A stretch of 16,228 bases of DNA from an uncultured Prevotella sp. (GCA_934183355.1 CAKPST010000051.1:1-16228); one strand, 5' to 3'; counted from the stretch's first letter, positions 1 through 7,778 are shown. Numbers and translations are program-made. The notes: generated from the letters alone by a model not told the origin.

Positions 1-75
1 CGACGACGTAGATAGGCTGTAGGTGTAAAGACGGCGACGTCAAAGCCGAGCAGTACTAATTGCCCGAGACTTTCT
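1..75 (+). rRNA. rrl: 23S ribosomal RNA, 3' end (partial)
   Basis: The first 75 bases match the conserved 3' end of bacterial 23S rRNA, including the GCCGAGCAGTACTAATTGCC segment typical of Bacteroidales. The gene begins before the window. The 3' boundary is estimated from the last recognisable conserved bases and may be off by several nucleotides. It is followed by a short AT-rich spacer and 5S rRNA, the usual order at the end of an rRNA operon. Confidence 0.93.
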
Positions 76-150
76 TCTCTGGTAGTCGTGCTTTCAGTTG
101 TTGTACAACTTTAACAACAGTTTTTGCTAATCAACATGTCTAACAATATT

Positions 151-262
<112 letters not shown>

Positions 263-279
263 TTTTACTTAGGGTCTTC

Positions 280-309
280 AAGGTCTAACGACTTTGGAGA
301 CCTTTTTTT
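280..309 (+). terminator. Rho-independent terminator of the rRNA operon
   Basis: The arms AAGGTCT (280-286) and AGACCTT (298-304) pair perfectly around an 11-nt loop. A run of seven T's (303-309) follows. It lies about 18 bp after the 5S rRNA and is the expected end of the rRNA transcript. Confidence 0.88.
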
Positions 310-320
310 GCGTATTTGGA

Positions 321-374
321 CATAAGAACATGTTGTTAGTGGATAAAGACATAAGAACATAAGAACATGTTGTT
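321..374 (+). repeat. Short direct repeats in the rRNA-operon spacer
   Basis: A 17-bp unit, CATAAGAACATGTTGTT, occurs exactly at 321-337 and 358-374. A partial third copy (ACATAAGAACAT) lies at 349-360. No ORF covers it. It is probably a slippage-derived or decaying intergenic repeat; nothing in the sequence suggests a function. Confidence 0.7.
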
Positions 375-380
375 GGATAA

Positions 381-456
381 ATTAACGGGCAATTAACCGG
401 CATTAACGACCTTGATTTTTTTCTCTGTCATTAATTGCGGTTAATTACCCGATAAT
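381..456. repeat. Large imperfect inverted repeat between the rRNA operon and a convergent gene
   Basis: The 30-base arms at 381-410 and 427-456 are reverse complements at 25 of 30 positions, separated by a 16-base T-rich loop (411-426). Both arms are built from the AT-rich words TTAATT and TTAAC. The element lies between the rRNA terminator and the stop codon of the minus-strand glycosyltransferase (479). The transcribed hairpin could act as a terminator or transcript-end stabiliser for that gene, or it could be a dispersed repeat. No clean U-tract follows on either strand. Confidence 0.65.
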
Positions 457-478
457 TATATCGTTAATTATTTGTTCA

Positions 479-1561
479 TTAAATGGTGTTAGTGTTTCTC
501 AATACTTCTGCGATTTCCTTAGCGCACTGTCTGTCATTGAATCTGCGCTCCGCAATCTCGCGTCCTCGCTTGCCCATTTGTCGTGCCTCCTCTGGGTGAG
601 TGGCAATGTATGTGATGGCGCGTTGCCATCCCTCTACGTCTCCATATTCTACAGATATGCCGCAACCTTCGGCGTCGAAGTCGACAGGTATCTGTGGGTT
701 GCGACTACAGATGATGGGCAGTCCCAAGGCGAGAGCTTCCACAACGGTGGTTAGTCCGGCGGTGTAGCGTGTCTTGTTGCAGCATATCACCACACATTGT
801 GCCTTAGCCACTTCCACTGCAATCTCATAAGGCAATAGTCCGCATATCTTCACCACGTCGATGTTGGATGCAGGGTGACAATTATTCACTGCATCGAGAT
901 TAGGATTGGGTACCGAAGGGTCGGGATTGATGCCGATGTACAACTTCAGCGGTTTGCCCGAACGGTTGAACGCCTCTATTAGCGTGCGTTGGTCGCGTTG
1001 CTCCTTGCCCGTGGCAATGAAGGTGCAAGCGTCATTGTTGGTTGCACAGTTCTTCACTTCGTCAATTATACGGTCGTAGAACTCGATGTCGCCTCCCCAA
1101 TGTCCCACCACCATTCGGCGCGGGTCGGCTTTAGGCGAGTGCATAGAGTCGTTGACAAGTTTCTGTGAGAAGAATATCATTCGGTCCATGCCACGATAGA
1201 ACAGTCGTCCGCCCCATTCGCGTAGTCGGCTCTTGGGAGTGACGATGGGTTGGTGGTGCCACACCACGATGGGATGGCGGAATAGGCGCAAAGTTCGCAG
1301 AAGGATGAGTAACTCCAGACCCTTGTAGTGTGTGGCATATACCGCGTCAATACGTTCGCGGCATGTCAGCACCTGCCATGCTGTGTATATGGCTGTCTTC
1401 AGGCGCGAACGTTCGCGCTTGGGCGACCGATGATACACCACGTCAATGCCCTCGTCCCTAAGATGACAGGCACCATAGAGGAAGTGCGAGGGAAACTCGC
1501 CGTCAGCCATTCGGCTCAGACAGTATTGTATGTTCTGTGTGTGATAGAAGTAGACTTTCAT
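479..1561 (-). CDS. Glycosyltransferase, GT4-like (GT-B fold)
   Basis: The 360-residue product resembles GT-B-fold sugar transferases of the GT4 type. It would move a nucleotide-activated sugar onto a glycan or lipid acceptor at the cytoplasmic face of the inner membrane. The C-terminal half has the donor-binding pattern, with TAGLTTVVEALALGLPI (about 267-283; conserved Glu at 275) and a later KRGREIAERRF helix. The N-terminal half is poorly conserved and lacks the usual glycine-rich GGA loop, so the acceptor cannot be guessed. The open frame extends 87 codons further upstream, but the chosen ATG overlaps the stop of the upstream glycosyltransferase gene as ATGA. That arrangement implies translational coupling, and the extra residues look like a shadow of that gene. 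It is the second gene of a two-gene minus-strand operon. Confidence 0.83.
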   Translation of the reverse strand: MKVYFYHTQNIQYCLSRMADGEFPSHFLYGACHLRDEGIDVVYHRSPKRERSRLKTAIYTAWQVLTCRERIDAVYATHYKGLELLILLRTLRLFRHPIVVWHHQPIVTPKSRLREWGGRLFYRGMDRMIFFSQKLVNDSMHSPKADPRRMVVGHWGGDIEFYDRIIDEVKNCATNNDACTFIATGKEQRDQRTLIEAFNRSGKPLKLYIGINPDPSVPNPNLDAVNNCHPASNIDVVKICGLLPYEIAVEVAKAQCVVICCNKTRYTAGLTTVVEALALGLPIICSRNPQIPVDFDAEGCGISVEYGDVEGWQRAITYIATHPEEARQMGKRGREIAERRFNDRQCAKEIAEVLRNTNTI

Positions 1562-2604
1562 TTGTTGGCGAGATAACGATAGTTGTACACTTGCATGAAG
1601 GGGTGCAAAATTGCTCGGATGAGCGCCACGGGGTCTTTCTCGTAGGTGTAGAAGATGACATGACGATATTTGACATAGTAGCGCATGATGCCCAATAGTC
1701 CGCCGATGCCACCCTTGCACTCGGCATGCAGCAGTCGCAGTCCGTCGCCGAACATGCGGTTTTCGGTCGAAACATTGTTCTTCTGGGCAAGGTTCATCGA
1801 CTTCTCGTGTCGCCATATCCACTCAAGGAAAGTGAGTCGAGCCTGGAAGTGAGCGTTCATCCACGGCTTTACACGGTGCCAGTTTTTCATGCCATACCAT
1901 ATCATGTATGCAGCATTGTCGGTGGAGCGTACACGATGTGTGTCGTATTTCACGTATGTGGCAGCCTCCTCATAGCGTCGCTGTCTGACAAGCACACGGT
2001 CGATGAGCACAATACTGTCGAGTGCGGCAGCTGTCGTGGCAGTCATCACGTCGTAGCAAGTGCGTCGGTAGATGTCGGGATGCTCTTGCTCGGTGGGGAT
2101 ATAGTCGAGCAGCGAGCTACGAATCATCTGGCAGTGACCCATCATCGAGGCATAAAAGAGACGAATGAGGTTGCAGTTGGGACGTCGGCTGTCGTAGCGC
2201 ACCGGCACACCCGACTCTGCAAACGGCACCGAACGGCACACACACATCATCTTGCCATCAGCCATAGCAGCAGCCTGTTCCTCTATCTTGGTAGGCATCC
2301 AGATGTCGTCCTGGTCGCTGATAGCAATGAGTTCGCCGCGTGCCTGTCGCATGGCAGTGAAGAAGTTGCGGTTGATGCCCTGCTGTGTGGAGTTCTGAAT
2401 GATGCGGAAGTCCATTCCCTCGGGAGCCATGTGAGCATACTCGTTGAGCACAGCCATTGTGTCGTCTGTGGAACAGTCGTCCTGCACCACCACTTCGAGT
2501 GGCAAGACAGTCTGTGCGAATATGGAGTCGAGCTGTTCGCGTAGGTGACGCGATGCACCATTATAGGTGCACATCACCACGGAAACCGTTTTGTTTTGTT
2601 TCAT
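1558..2604 (-). CDS. Glycosyltransferase family 2 protein
   Basis: This 348-residue protein is a GT-A-fold family 2 glycosyltransferase, probably acting in surface polysaccharide synthesis. Its N-terminus has the family hallmarks: VSVVMCTYNG (7-16), the nucleotide-binding QDDCSTDDT (41-49) and the metal-binding DxD-like SDQDDIW (96-102). The C-terminal part is variable and has no obvious multi-pass membrane domain. The ATG at 2604 is preferred to a TTG nine bases upstream because that TTG lies inside the -7 promoter box. The gene is first in an operon with the next glycosyltransferase, sharing ATGA at its end, and is divergent from a third. The acceptor and sugar are unknown. A rhamnosyltransferase-like role is possible from the general pattern but unproven. 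Confidence 0.88.
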   Translation of the reverse strand: MKQNKTVSVVMCTYNGASRHLREQLDSIFAQTVLPLEVVVQDDCSTDDTMAVLNEYAHMAPEGMDFRIIQNSTQQGINRNFFTAMRQARGELIAISDQDDIWMPTKIEEQAAAMADGKMMCVCRSVPFAESGVPVRYDSRRPNCNLIRLFYASMMGHCQMIRSSLLDYIPTEQEHPDIYRRTCYDVMTATTAAALDSIVLIDRVLVRQRRYEEAATYVKYDTHRVRSTDNAAYMIWYGMKNWHRVKPWMNAHFQARLTFLEWIWRHEKSMNLAQKNNVSTENRMFGDGLRLLHAECKGGIGGLLGIMRYYVKYRHVIFYTYEKDPVALIRAILHPFMQVYNYRYLANK

Positions 2605-2644
2605 AATGTGCAAAGTTACTAATTAATTTGGAGATAAAGGCAAA
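2605..2644 (-). promoter_or_regulatory. Bacteroidetes-type promoter for the minus-strand glycosyltransferase operon
   Basis: On the minus strand a TTTG (2644-2641) is followed after 22 bases by a -7 box TAACTTTG (2618-2611). The expected transcription start, about 4-7 nt past the box, falls within a few bases of the ATG at 2604. The mRNA would have almost no leader. The spacing is slightly longer than the usual 19-21. Confidence 0.6.
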
Positions 2645-2686
2645 TTAATTTCTTTCCTATTATAGCCCACATTTCGATATTTTCAG

Positions 2687-2694
2687 TAACTTTG
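2687..2694 (+). promoter_or_regulatory. Bacteroidetes -7 box for the plus-strand glycosyltransferase
   Basis: A perfect TAACTTTG at 2687-2694 would start transcription near 2699, about 33 nt before the ATG at 2732. No convincing TTG is seen at the -33 position. The box is a mirror image of the divergent one: TGCAAAGTTACT (2609-2620) and AGTAACTTTGCA (2685-2696) form a perfect 12-bp inverted repeat. Confidence 0.55.
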
Positions 2695-2731
2695 CATAAG
2701 TCACCATTATCAACCATTAATACAGCTATAT

Positions 2732-3754
2732 ATGACCCTACAACCCTATAAGACAGACGTGGCAGTGCTCATTCTGTTCTTCAATCGTCCCGACCACTTG
2801 CGCAAGGTGTTCGACGAGGTGCGTCGTGCGCGTCCCTCCAAGCTCTTTCTGTATCAAGACGGTCCGCGTGGCGAGCGCGACATGGCTGGCATAGAGGCAT
2901 GCCGCCGTGTTGTGGAGGACATCGACTGGCAGTGTGAGGTTCATCGCAAGTATCAGGAGCGCAACTATGGCTGCGACCCTTCGGAGTATATCTCGCAGAA
3001 GTGGGCGTTCTCCATTGTCGACCGTTGCATAGTGCTTGAGGACGACGACGTGCCGTCGCAGTCGTTCTTCCCCTTCTGCAAGGAGATGCTCGACCGCTAT
3101 GCCGACGATGAGCGTGTGTGGATGATAGCCGGATTTAATCCCGAGGAGCAGTTGGAGGATCGTCCTTACGACTATCTCTTCACCTCAGTCTTCAGTATAT
3201 GGGGATGGGCATCATGGCGACGAGTCATCGACACATGGGATGCCAACTATGCCTTCCTTGACGACCCCGATGCCATGCGCCAGTTGCATGCCATCATGCG
3301 TCAGCGCCGTCTGTGTCGCGACACCCTCCACGCATGCTATGACCACCGTGCTTCGGGCAAGGAATACTACGAAACGATATTTTGGGCGTCGATGGTGATG
3401 AACTCAGGACTTGCCATTATGCCAACGCGCAATATGATAAACAACCTCGGTGCTACTGACGGTTCGACCCACTATACGGGTTCGCTGCAGACTATGCCGC
3501 GCCGCCTACGCCGTCTGTTCACCATGCCGCGATTTGAGCTTGAGGGCAAAGTGCGTCATCCCAGATACATCGTGGAGGATGTCGACTTCAAGGAGAGAGT
3601 CTATCGCACGTATGCCTATGGGCATCCGTGGATAAAGGTGGGTCGCTCAATGGAGGAATTGTGGCTCAACCTGCGCTATGGCAATTTCGAGTATATAGCC
3701 AAGGCAATAGCCAATCGTGTGGCAAAGCTGACGGGCAGAGGTCGCCACTGGTAA
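2732..3754 (+). CDS. Glycosyltransferase, GT-A fold (HlpA-like type)
   Basis: The 340-residue protein begins with a GT-A-like core: VAVLILFFNRPDHLRKVFDE (10-29), LYQDGPRG (40-47) and the acidic EDDDVPS (103-109), which probably binds metal and the nucleotide sugar. SVFSIWGWASW (152-162) is a pattern I associate with Bacteroidetes transferases often labelled hemolytic protein HlpA-like. I think that label is misleading and the protein is a sugar transferase. The C-terminus is basic (RVAKLTGRGRHW) and may sit against the membrane. Its own promoter lies upstream, divergent from two other glycosyltransferase genes, so the three may serve one glycan pathway. Acceptor and sugar donor are unknown. 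Confidence 0.78.
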   Translation: MTLQPYKTDVAVLILFFNRPDHLRKVFDEVRRARPSKLFLYQDGPRGERDMAGIEACRRVVEDIDWQCEVHRKYQERNYGCDPSEYISQKWAFSIVDRCIVLEDDDVPSQSFFPFCKEMLDRYADDERVWMIAGFNPEEQLEDRPYDYLFTSVFSIWGWASWRRVIDTWDANYAFLDDPDAMRQLHAIMRQRRLCRDTLHACYDHRASGKEYYETIFWASMVMNSGLAIMPTRNMINNLGATDGSTHYTGSLQTMPRRLRRLFTMPRFELEGKVRHPRYIVEDVDFKERVYRTYAYGHPWIKVGRSMEELWLNLRYGNFEYIAKAIANRVAKLTGRGRHW

Positions 3755-3791
3755 TGGGCTTGAACACATAAATATATACATATAGCATCTT

Positions 3792-4544
3792 ATGAAAATA
3801 ACGATTCGCATAACACGCACCACCATAACCTTCACCGCCCCCAACACCGTGATAGAGGGACAGACCGACTTTGAGCAATATAACATGAAGTCGGGTATAG
3901 CTGTCGCTGCCAATCTGCGTCAGGCACTTGCCGAATGTCGCATATTGAAGGCACAGCTAAATCCGGGTTCTGCACCGCAGACGGCAACACCGTCGCAGTA
4001 TCATCCCGTGTTCGATGTGGCAGTGGTGTTCATCGACTCTCCGCTGCTGCTCATCCCAGCTGAGGAATATTCGGAGGAGTCGATGCCCCGTTTGTATCAT
4101 GCAGCCAACACGCAGTATGGCGACGATGAAGTGGTGGGCACCCCCATACCATCTATCAATGTTGTGGCAGCATACGCTGTGGGCAAAGACTTGAAGTTTG
4201 TGCTGACCGAGACATTCCGCACGGTGACTTTCATGCCTCTGCTTGCCCCAGTGCTTGTGGAGTTCTGCCGCCGTGCTTATGGAGGATTTCAGGAGAAACT
4301 CTTCTGCTATTTTCATGACAAGCGCATGGATGTGTGCGCGTTTCGCAAGGGACACGTGCGCTTCTGCAACTCGTTTGCCACCACACAACCTCAGGATGCA
4401 GCCTACTATCTGCTCAATGTATGGCAGACACTCGGCATGAAACCCTCGGACGTGTTGTGTCTTGCCGGTTCAATGACGGGTCAGGAGTTGTTGGTGAAAG
4501 AGTTGCAACGATTTATTAAGAATATTAGGAACGTAACGATATGA
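3792..4544 (+). CDS. DUF3822 family protein
   Basis: This 250-residue protein matches my recollection of the DUF3822 family, found in Bacteroidetes directly upstream of rsmD. No signal peptide or membrane segment is visible. The N-terminus is beta-rich (KITIRITRTTITF) and the C-terminal half has an alternating strand/helix pattern (KLFCYFHDKRMDVCAFRKG, then DVLCLAGSMTG). That would fit an actin/ASKHA-like ATPase fold, as has been suggested for the family, but I cannot confirm it from sequence alone. The last bases share ATGA with the rsmD start, implying coupled translation and perhaps a linked role in ribosome or RNA biology. The gene lies 37 bp after the glycosyltransferase, with no promoter obvious between them. 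Confidence 0.75.
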   Translation: MKITIRITRTTITFTAPNTVIEGQTDFEQYNMKSGIAVAANLRQALAECRILKAQLNPGSAPQTATPSQYHPVFDVAVVFIDSPLLLIPAEEYSEESMPRLYHAANTQYGDDEVVGTPIPSINVVAAYAVGKDLKFVLTETFRTVTFMPLLAPVLVEFCRRAYGGFQEKLFCYFHDKRMDVCAFRKGHVRFCNSFATTQPQDAAYYLLNVWQTLGMKPSDVLCLAGSMTGQELLVKELQRFIKNIRNVTI

Positions 4545-5083
4545 GAGTAATAACAGGTATATACAAGGGCCGCCATTTCGACATCCCACGCTCGTTTAAG
4601 GCACGCCCTACAACAGACTTTGCAAAGGAGAACATCTTTAACGTAATCAATGGCTATGTAGACATGGACGGAGCACGTGCTCTCGACTTGTTTGCAGGAA
4701 CGGGCAGCATCTCGCTTGAGTTGTTGTCGCGCGGTTGTAGTCCAGTGGTGAGTGTGGAGATGGACCGCGATCACATTGCCTTCATACGCGACTGTATGAA
4801 GAAGATAGAAACAGAGGACAACATACTAATACGTGGCGATGTGCTGCGGTTTATAAAGACATGCAAGCAGCAGTTCGACCTTATCTTTGCCGATCCGCCA
4901 TACGCCATGCCCGAATTGCCTACTATCCCCAAGATGATACTCGATAAGGGCATGCTTGCACCTGGAGGACTGCTCGTCTTTGAGCATGGCAAACACAACG
5001 ATTTCTCGGCACTGCCTGGTTTTGTGGAGCACAGAGCGTATGGAAGTGTCAACTTCTCATTGTTTCGTGCGGGGGAGGAATAA
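4541..5083 (+). CDS. rsmD: 16S rRNA (guanine(966)-N2)-methyltransferase RsmD
   Basis: RsmD uses S-adenosylmethionine to methylate N2 of G966 in 16S rRNA during 30S assembly in the cytoplasm. The 180-residue length is normal. Visible motifs in order are MRVITGIYKGR (1-11), RPTTDFAKENIFNVI (22-36; substrate loop), the SAM-binding LDLFAGTGS (48-56), the acidic VEMD (72-75) after strand 2, and the catalytic DPPY (118-121) that marks amino-N-methyltransferases. The start codon overlaps the stop of the DUF3822 gene by ATGA. A repeat-based terminator begins at its stop codon. Confidence 0.95.
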   Translation: MRVITGIYKGRHFDIPRSFKARPTTDFAKENIFNVINGYVDMDGARALDLFAGTGSISLELLSRGCSPVVSVEMDRDHIAFIRDCMKKIETEDNILIRGDVLRFIKTCKQQFDLIFADPPYAMPELPTIPKMILDKGMLAPGGLLVFEHGKHNDFSALPGFVEHRAYGSVNFSLFRAGEE

Positions 5084-5178
5084 AAACGACAACGTCGATA
5101 AAGAATAAACGACAACGTTGTTTTTATTTCAACGTTGTCGTTTTTATTTCAACGTCGCTGTTTTATTTCGACGTTGTA
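5082..5178. repeat. Degenerate ~20-bp tandem repeats with nested inverted repeats
   Basis: The 97-bp gap between convergent rsmD and the GH3 gene is made almost wholly of one motif in both orientations. Units of about 20 bp (TTTTTATTTCAACGTTG and variants) start near 5121, 5141 and 5161. Reverse-complement units (AAACGACAACGT) start near 5084 and 5107. Several alternative hairpins are therefore possible from the same DNA. The repeat probably grew by duplication of a terminator half. Confidence 0.8.
5107..5145. terminator. Bidirectional rho-independent terminator between rsmD and the GH3 gene
   Basis: The arms 5107-5120 and 5130-5143 form a perfect 14-bp stem with a 9-nt loop. On the plus strand the stem runs into TTTTT (5141-5145), terminating rsmD. 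On the minus strand, the stem made with the left-hand copy (5087-5095) would run into the U-tract complementary to the A's at 5082-5086, terminating the GH3 transcript. Confidence 0.8.
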
Positions 5179-5180
5179 TT

Positions 5181-7628
5181 TTACAATTCTAATAGTCCCT
5201 TCTGTCGTATGTCGGCAGACGAAGCACCCACCATTATTTCAAATTGTCCCTTCTCAAGTACACGCTTCATATCGGCACCGATGATAGAGAGTTCGTCAAA
5301 TCCGAGGGTGAACTCCACAGTGCGGCTTTCGCCAGCCTTGAGGTTAAGTTTCTCGAAAGCTCTAAGCTGCAATGGCGGTTGAGCCACCGAAGCAGCACGG
5401 TCGTGGATGTAGAGCTGCACCACCTCGCTGCCATCGCGAGAGCCAGTGTTCTTCACTGTCACCTTTACCTTGGCGAATGCTGGACTGGCATTCAATAGCA
5501 GACCTTTCTCAGACGACATAATCATTGAGCCATCGTTGCCAGCAGAAGTATTGCCGAGTTTCTCTATAGTAAGAGCCGAGTAGTCGAATGTAGTGTAAGA
5601 CAGACCATGACCAAAAGGATAGAGAGGAGTAGACTCAGAGTCCATATAGTCGCGCAGTTTGCCTGTGCTATAGTATAAAGGCAACTGACCAACACTGCGT
5701 GGAACACTTACCGGCAGACGACCCGACGGGTTGTTGTCGCCAAAGAGAGTCTTGGCGATAGCTTTGCCACCCTGTTCGCCAGGATACCAAGCCGTAAGCA
5801 GAGCGTCAGCCTTGTCGGCTGCGTTGTTCATGAGCAGAGTGCGTCCCTCAATGTATACGATGACGAGAGGCTTGTGTGCCTTCTTTGTAGCGTCAGCCAC
5901 AGCGTTAATAAGCTCCTCTTGCTTGCCGAGCAGATTGAGAGTAGAACGGTCGAAACCCTCACCGCAGTCCATGTCGAGCACCTCCTTAGAAGCGATGGCA
6001 GCACCAGTGGCAATATACTTAGTGCGGAAGTCGCGAGCACTTGAACCGCCCACTACAAGCACCACGGCATCGGCACCTTCTGCAGCTCTTACGGCAGCAG
6101 GGATATCAGCTGTTGTAGTGTCGCGTACGGCGCAACCCTTGGCATACACCACCTCCGTCTTGTCGCCAACGGCAGCCTTCACACCATCGAGCACGGTGTG
6201 TATAGCCTCGCGTGGCTGTGGGGCAGTGTAGTCGCCGAGCTGATTGTATGGCGTGTCAGCATTAGGACCTATCACAGCGATGCGTCGGATTGAGCGCGAG
6301 AGAGGCAATGCTCCGTCGTTCTTGAGCAATACTATGCCCTCAGCAGCCACCTCCTCAGCAATAGCCTGGTGTTCTGCCGAGCGACATGTCTGTCGAGCCA
6401 TCTTAGGGTCGACGTATGGATTCTCGAAAAGTCCCTGCTCAAACTTCAGTCGCAGAACGTTAGCCACAGCACGGTCGATGTCGTTCATGCTAACATTGCC
6501 GTCCTCAAGCAGCTTCTTTAGATTGTTGCCATAGGCATCACCGCCAAGGTCCATGTCCAAACCAGCCTTGAGCGAGCGTGCTGCAGCGTCAGCATTGTCC
6601 TTAGCAGCTCCGATAGTAGCTATAGTTTCGATGGAGTAGAGGTCGCTGTAGGTGAATCCCTTGAATCCCCATTCGCCACGCAGAATGTCGGTGAGCAAAT
6701 AGCGGTTGGACGTACACGGCACACCATCTACATGATTGTAGGATGTCATCACCGTCGCAGCACCTTCCTTCACCGTGCGTTCAAACGGCAACAGCAGTTG
6801 TGAGCGCATCAGACGCTCTCCGGCAAACACGTTGCCACCATTGTGTCCAGCCTCGGGCACACCATAGGCAGCGAGATGCTTGAGCGTGCTGTACACATGT
6901 CTACCGTCGTCAGCCTTGCCCTGCATGCCCTGCACGATGGCAGGACCGAGGATAGAGGCAAGCCAAGGGTCCTCGCCAAAGCCCTCCTCCATGCGCGACC
7001 AGCGTGGGTCGCGTGCCACGTCGAGCACCGGTCCGTAGCCCACATTACCTCCCTGCGAGCGCACCTCTGTGCCCATAGCCTCGCCCATGCGTCGCATCAA
7101 GTCGGGGTTCCATGTCGAGGCACAGCACAGACCAGTGGGGTAGACAGTGGTGCCGATGGCCATATGACCGTGAGGAGTCTCCTCGGCGAAGAGAATAGGA
7201 ATGCCGAGACGTGTCTTCTCTACAGCATATTTCTGTAGGCTGTTGATAGCCTTGGCAGCAAGTTCGGGATAAAGTCCAGTCTCAAGAGTCTTCTGTGTCC
7301 ATGGGTCGGCACGCAGTACAGCCCAATAGGAACCGATAGGAGCCTTGTCCATCATCTTCTTGAACTTCTCCGATGGTTGTACCGACTTCTGGCTTGTCTT
7401 GTCGTACATCTCCCATCCGAGTGGACAGCGTAGTTGTGCTATCTTCTCTTCGACAGTCATTCTGCCTATAAGGTCGGCAATGCGCTCTTCGATAGGGCGC
7501 GATGCCTGTTTGTACACGGGTGTTTCAACGGCTGTTGTCTTCTTGGTGCGAGCATGCTTCTGAGCTGGGGCAGGCAGCAGAGAGGCGGCAAGTAGAAGAG
7601 TCAGCAGACTTCTTCTGTTATAAATCAT
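5181..7628 (-). CDS. Secreted glycoside hydrolase family 3 protein (beta-glucosidase/beta-xylosidase type)
   Basis: The 815-residue enzyme should release terminal beta-linked sugars from oligosaccharides in the periplasm. A signal peptide is clear: basic MIYNRR, a hydrophobic core to about residue 19, and a probable cut near APAQ (20-23). The GH3 N-terminal barrel (about 45-400) has the conserved VGYGPVLDVARDPRW (196-210), a KH pair (250-251), and the nucleophile region YSDLYS with Asp329. The GH3 C-terminal domain (about 430-650) has DCGEGFDR, where Glu557 is the probable acid/base. A fibronectin-III-like domain (about 718-800) closes it. Substrate cannot be settled from motifs; glucosidase and xylosidase are both possible. 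It has its own promoter and is not in a polysaccharide utilisation locus: no SusC/SusD pair lies nearby. Confidence 0.92.
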   Translation of the reverse strand: MIYNRRSLLTLLLAASLLPAPAQKHARTKKTTAVETPVYKQASRPIEERIADLIGRMTVEEKIAQLRCPLGWEMYDKTSQKSVQPSEKFKKMMDKAPIGSYWAVLRADPWTQKTLETGLYPELAAKAINSLQKYAVEKTRLGIPILFAEETPHGHMAIGTTVYPTGLCCASTWNPDLMRRMGEAMGTEVRSQGGNVGYGPVLDVARDPRWSRMEEGFGEDPWLASILGPAIVQGMQGKADDGRHVYSTLKHLAAYGVPEAGHNGGNVFAGERLMRSQLLLPFERTVKEGAATVMTSYNHVDGVPCTSNRYLLTDILRGEWGFKGFTYSDLYSIETIATIGAAKDNADAAARSLKAGLDMDLGGDAYGNNLKKLLEDGNVSMNDIDRAVANVLRLKFEQGLFENPYVDPKMARQTCRSAEHQAIAEEVAAEGIVLLKNDGALPLSRSIRRIAVIGPNADTPYNQLGDYTAPQPREAIHTVLDGVKAAVGDKTEVVYAKGCAVRDTTTADIPAAVRAAEGADAVVLVVGGSSARDFRTKYIATGAAIASKEVLDMDCGEGFDRSTLNLLGKQEELINAVADATKKAHKPLVIVYIEGRTLLMNNAADKADALLTAWYPGEQGGKAIAKTLFGDNNPSGRLPVSVPRSVGQLPLYYSTGKLRDYMDSESTPLYPFGHGLSYTTFDYSALTIEKLGNTSAGNDGSMIMSSEKGLLLNASPAFAKVKVTVKNTGSRDGSEVVQLYIHDRAASVAQPPLQLRAFEKLNLKAGESRTVEFTLGFDELSIIGADMKRVLEKGQFEIMVGASSADIRQKGLLEL

Positions 7629-7674
7629 AATAGTTTATTAATAAATTATTTTGGTTGTTGTAAGAATGTGTGTG

Positions 7675-7708
7675 CAAAGTTACTTATTTTTTAGTTATCT
7701 TTGCACAA
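7675..7708 (-). promoter_or_regulatory. Promoter of the GH3 gene
   Basis: A perfect -7 box TAACTTTG reads on the minus strand at 7682-7675, with a weak TTGT 22 bases upstream (7708-7705). Transcription would start near 7670, giving a leader of about 42 nt before the ATG at 7628. It interleaves with the divergent transporter promoter. Confidence 0.5.
7696..7703 (+). promoter_or_regulatory. -7 box for the EamA transporter gene
   Basis: TATCTTTG at 7696-7703 fits TAnnTTTG. The predicted start near 7708 gives an AT-rich leader of about 70 nt. The box lies only 13 bp from the divergent GH3 box, so the two promoters may compete. No clear -33 TTG is visible. Confidence 0.45.
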
Positions 7709-7778
7709 CTTTTGGGTATTAAGAATAATATGTATATACATAATTATAATTATTAAATCTTTATTCATTTTATACACA

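Noticed and set aside
76..150. A tRNA in the 23S-5S spacer
   Set aside because: No acceptor/T-loop signature (GTTCGANNC) is present and the spacer is too short.
1562..1822. An 87-codon N-terminal extension of the GT4-like transferase
   Set aside because: It lies wholly within the coding region of the upstream glycosyltransferase in another frame, is rich in Arg/His/Cys, and an ATG overlapping the upstream stop (ATGA) gives a normal N-terminus.
1726..2544. A 272-codon plus-strand open frame
   Set aside because: It is a shadow antisense to the GT2 gene, with His/Val/Cys-rich composition and no recognisable motif.
5731..6231. A 166-codon plus-strand open frame
   Set aside because: Antisense to the GH3 C-terminal domain; Ser/Ala-rich shadow composition and no promoter.
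7701..7778. Extended N-terminus of the EamA transporter
   Set aside because: The start would be a TTG inside the -7 promoter box; the extension is AT-driven Ile-rich sequence and the ATG at 7779 matches the family start.
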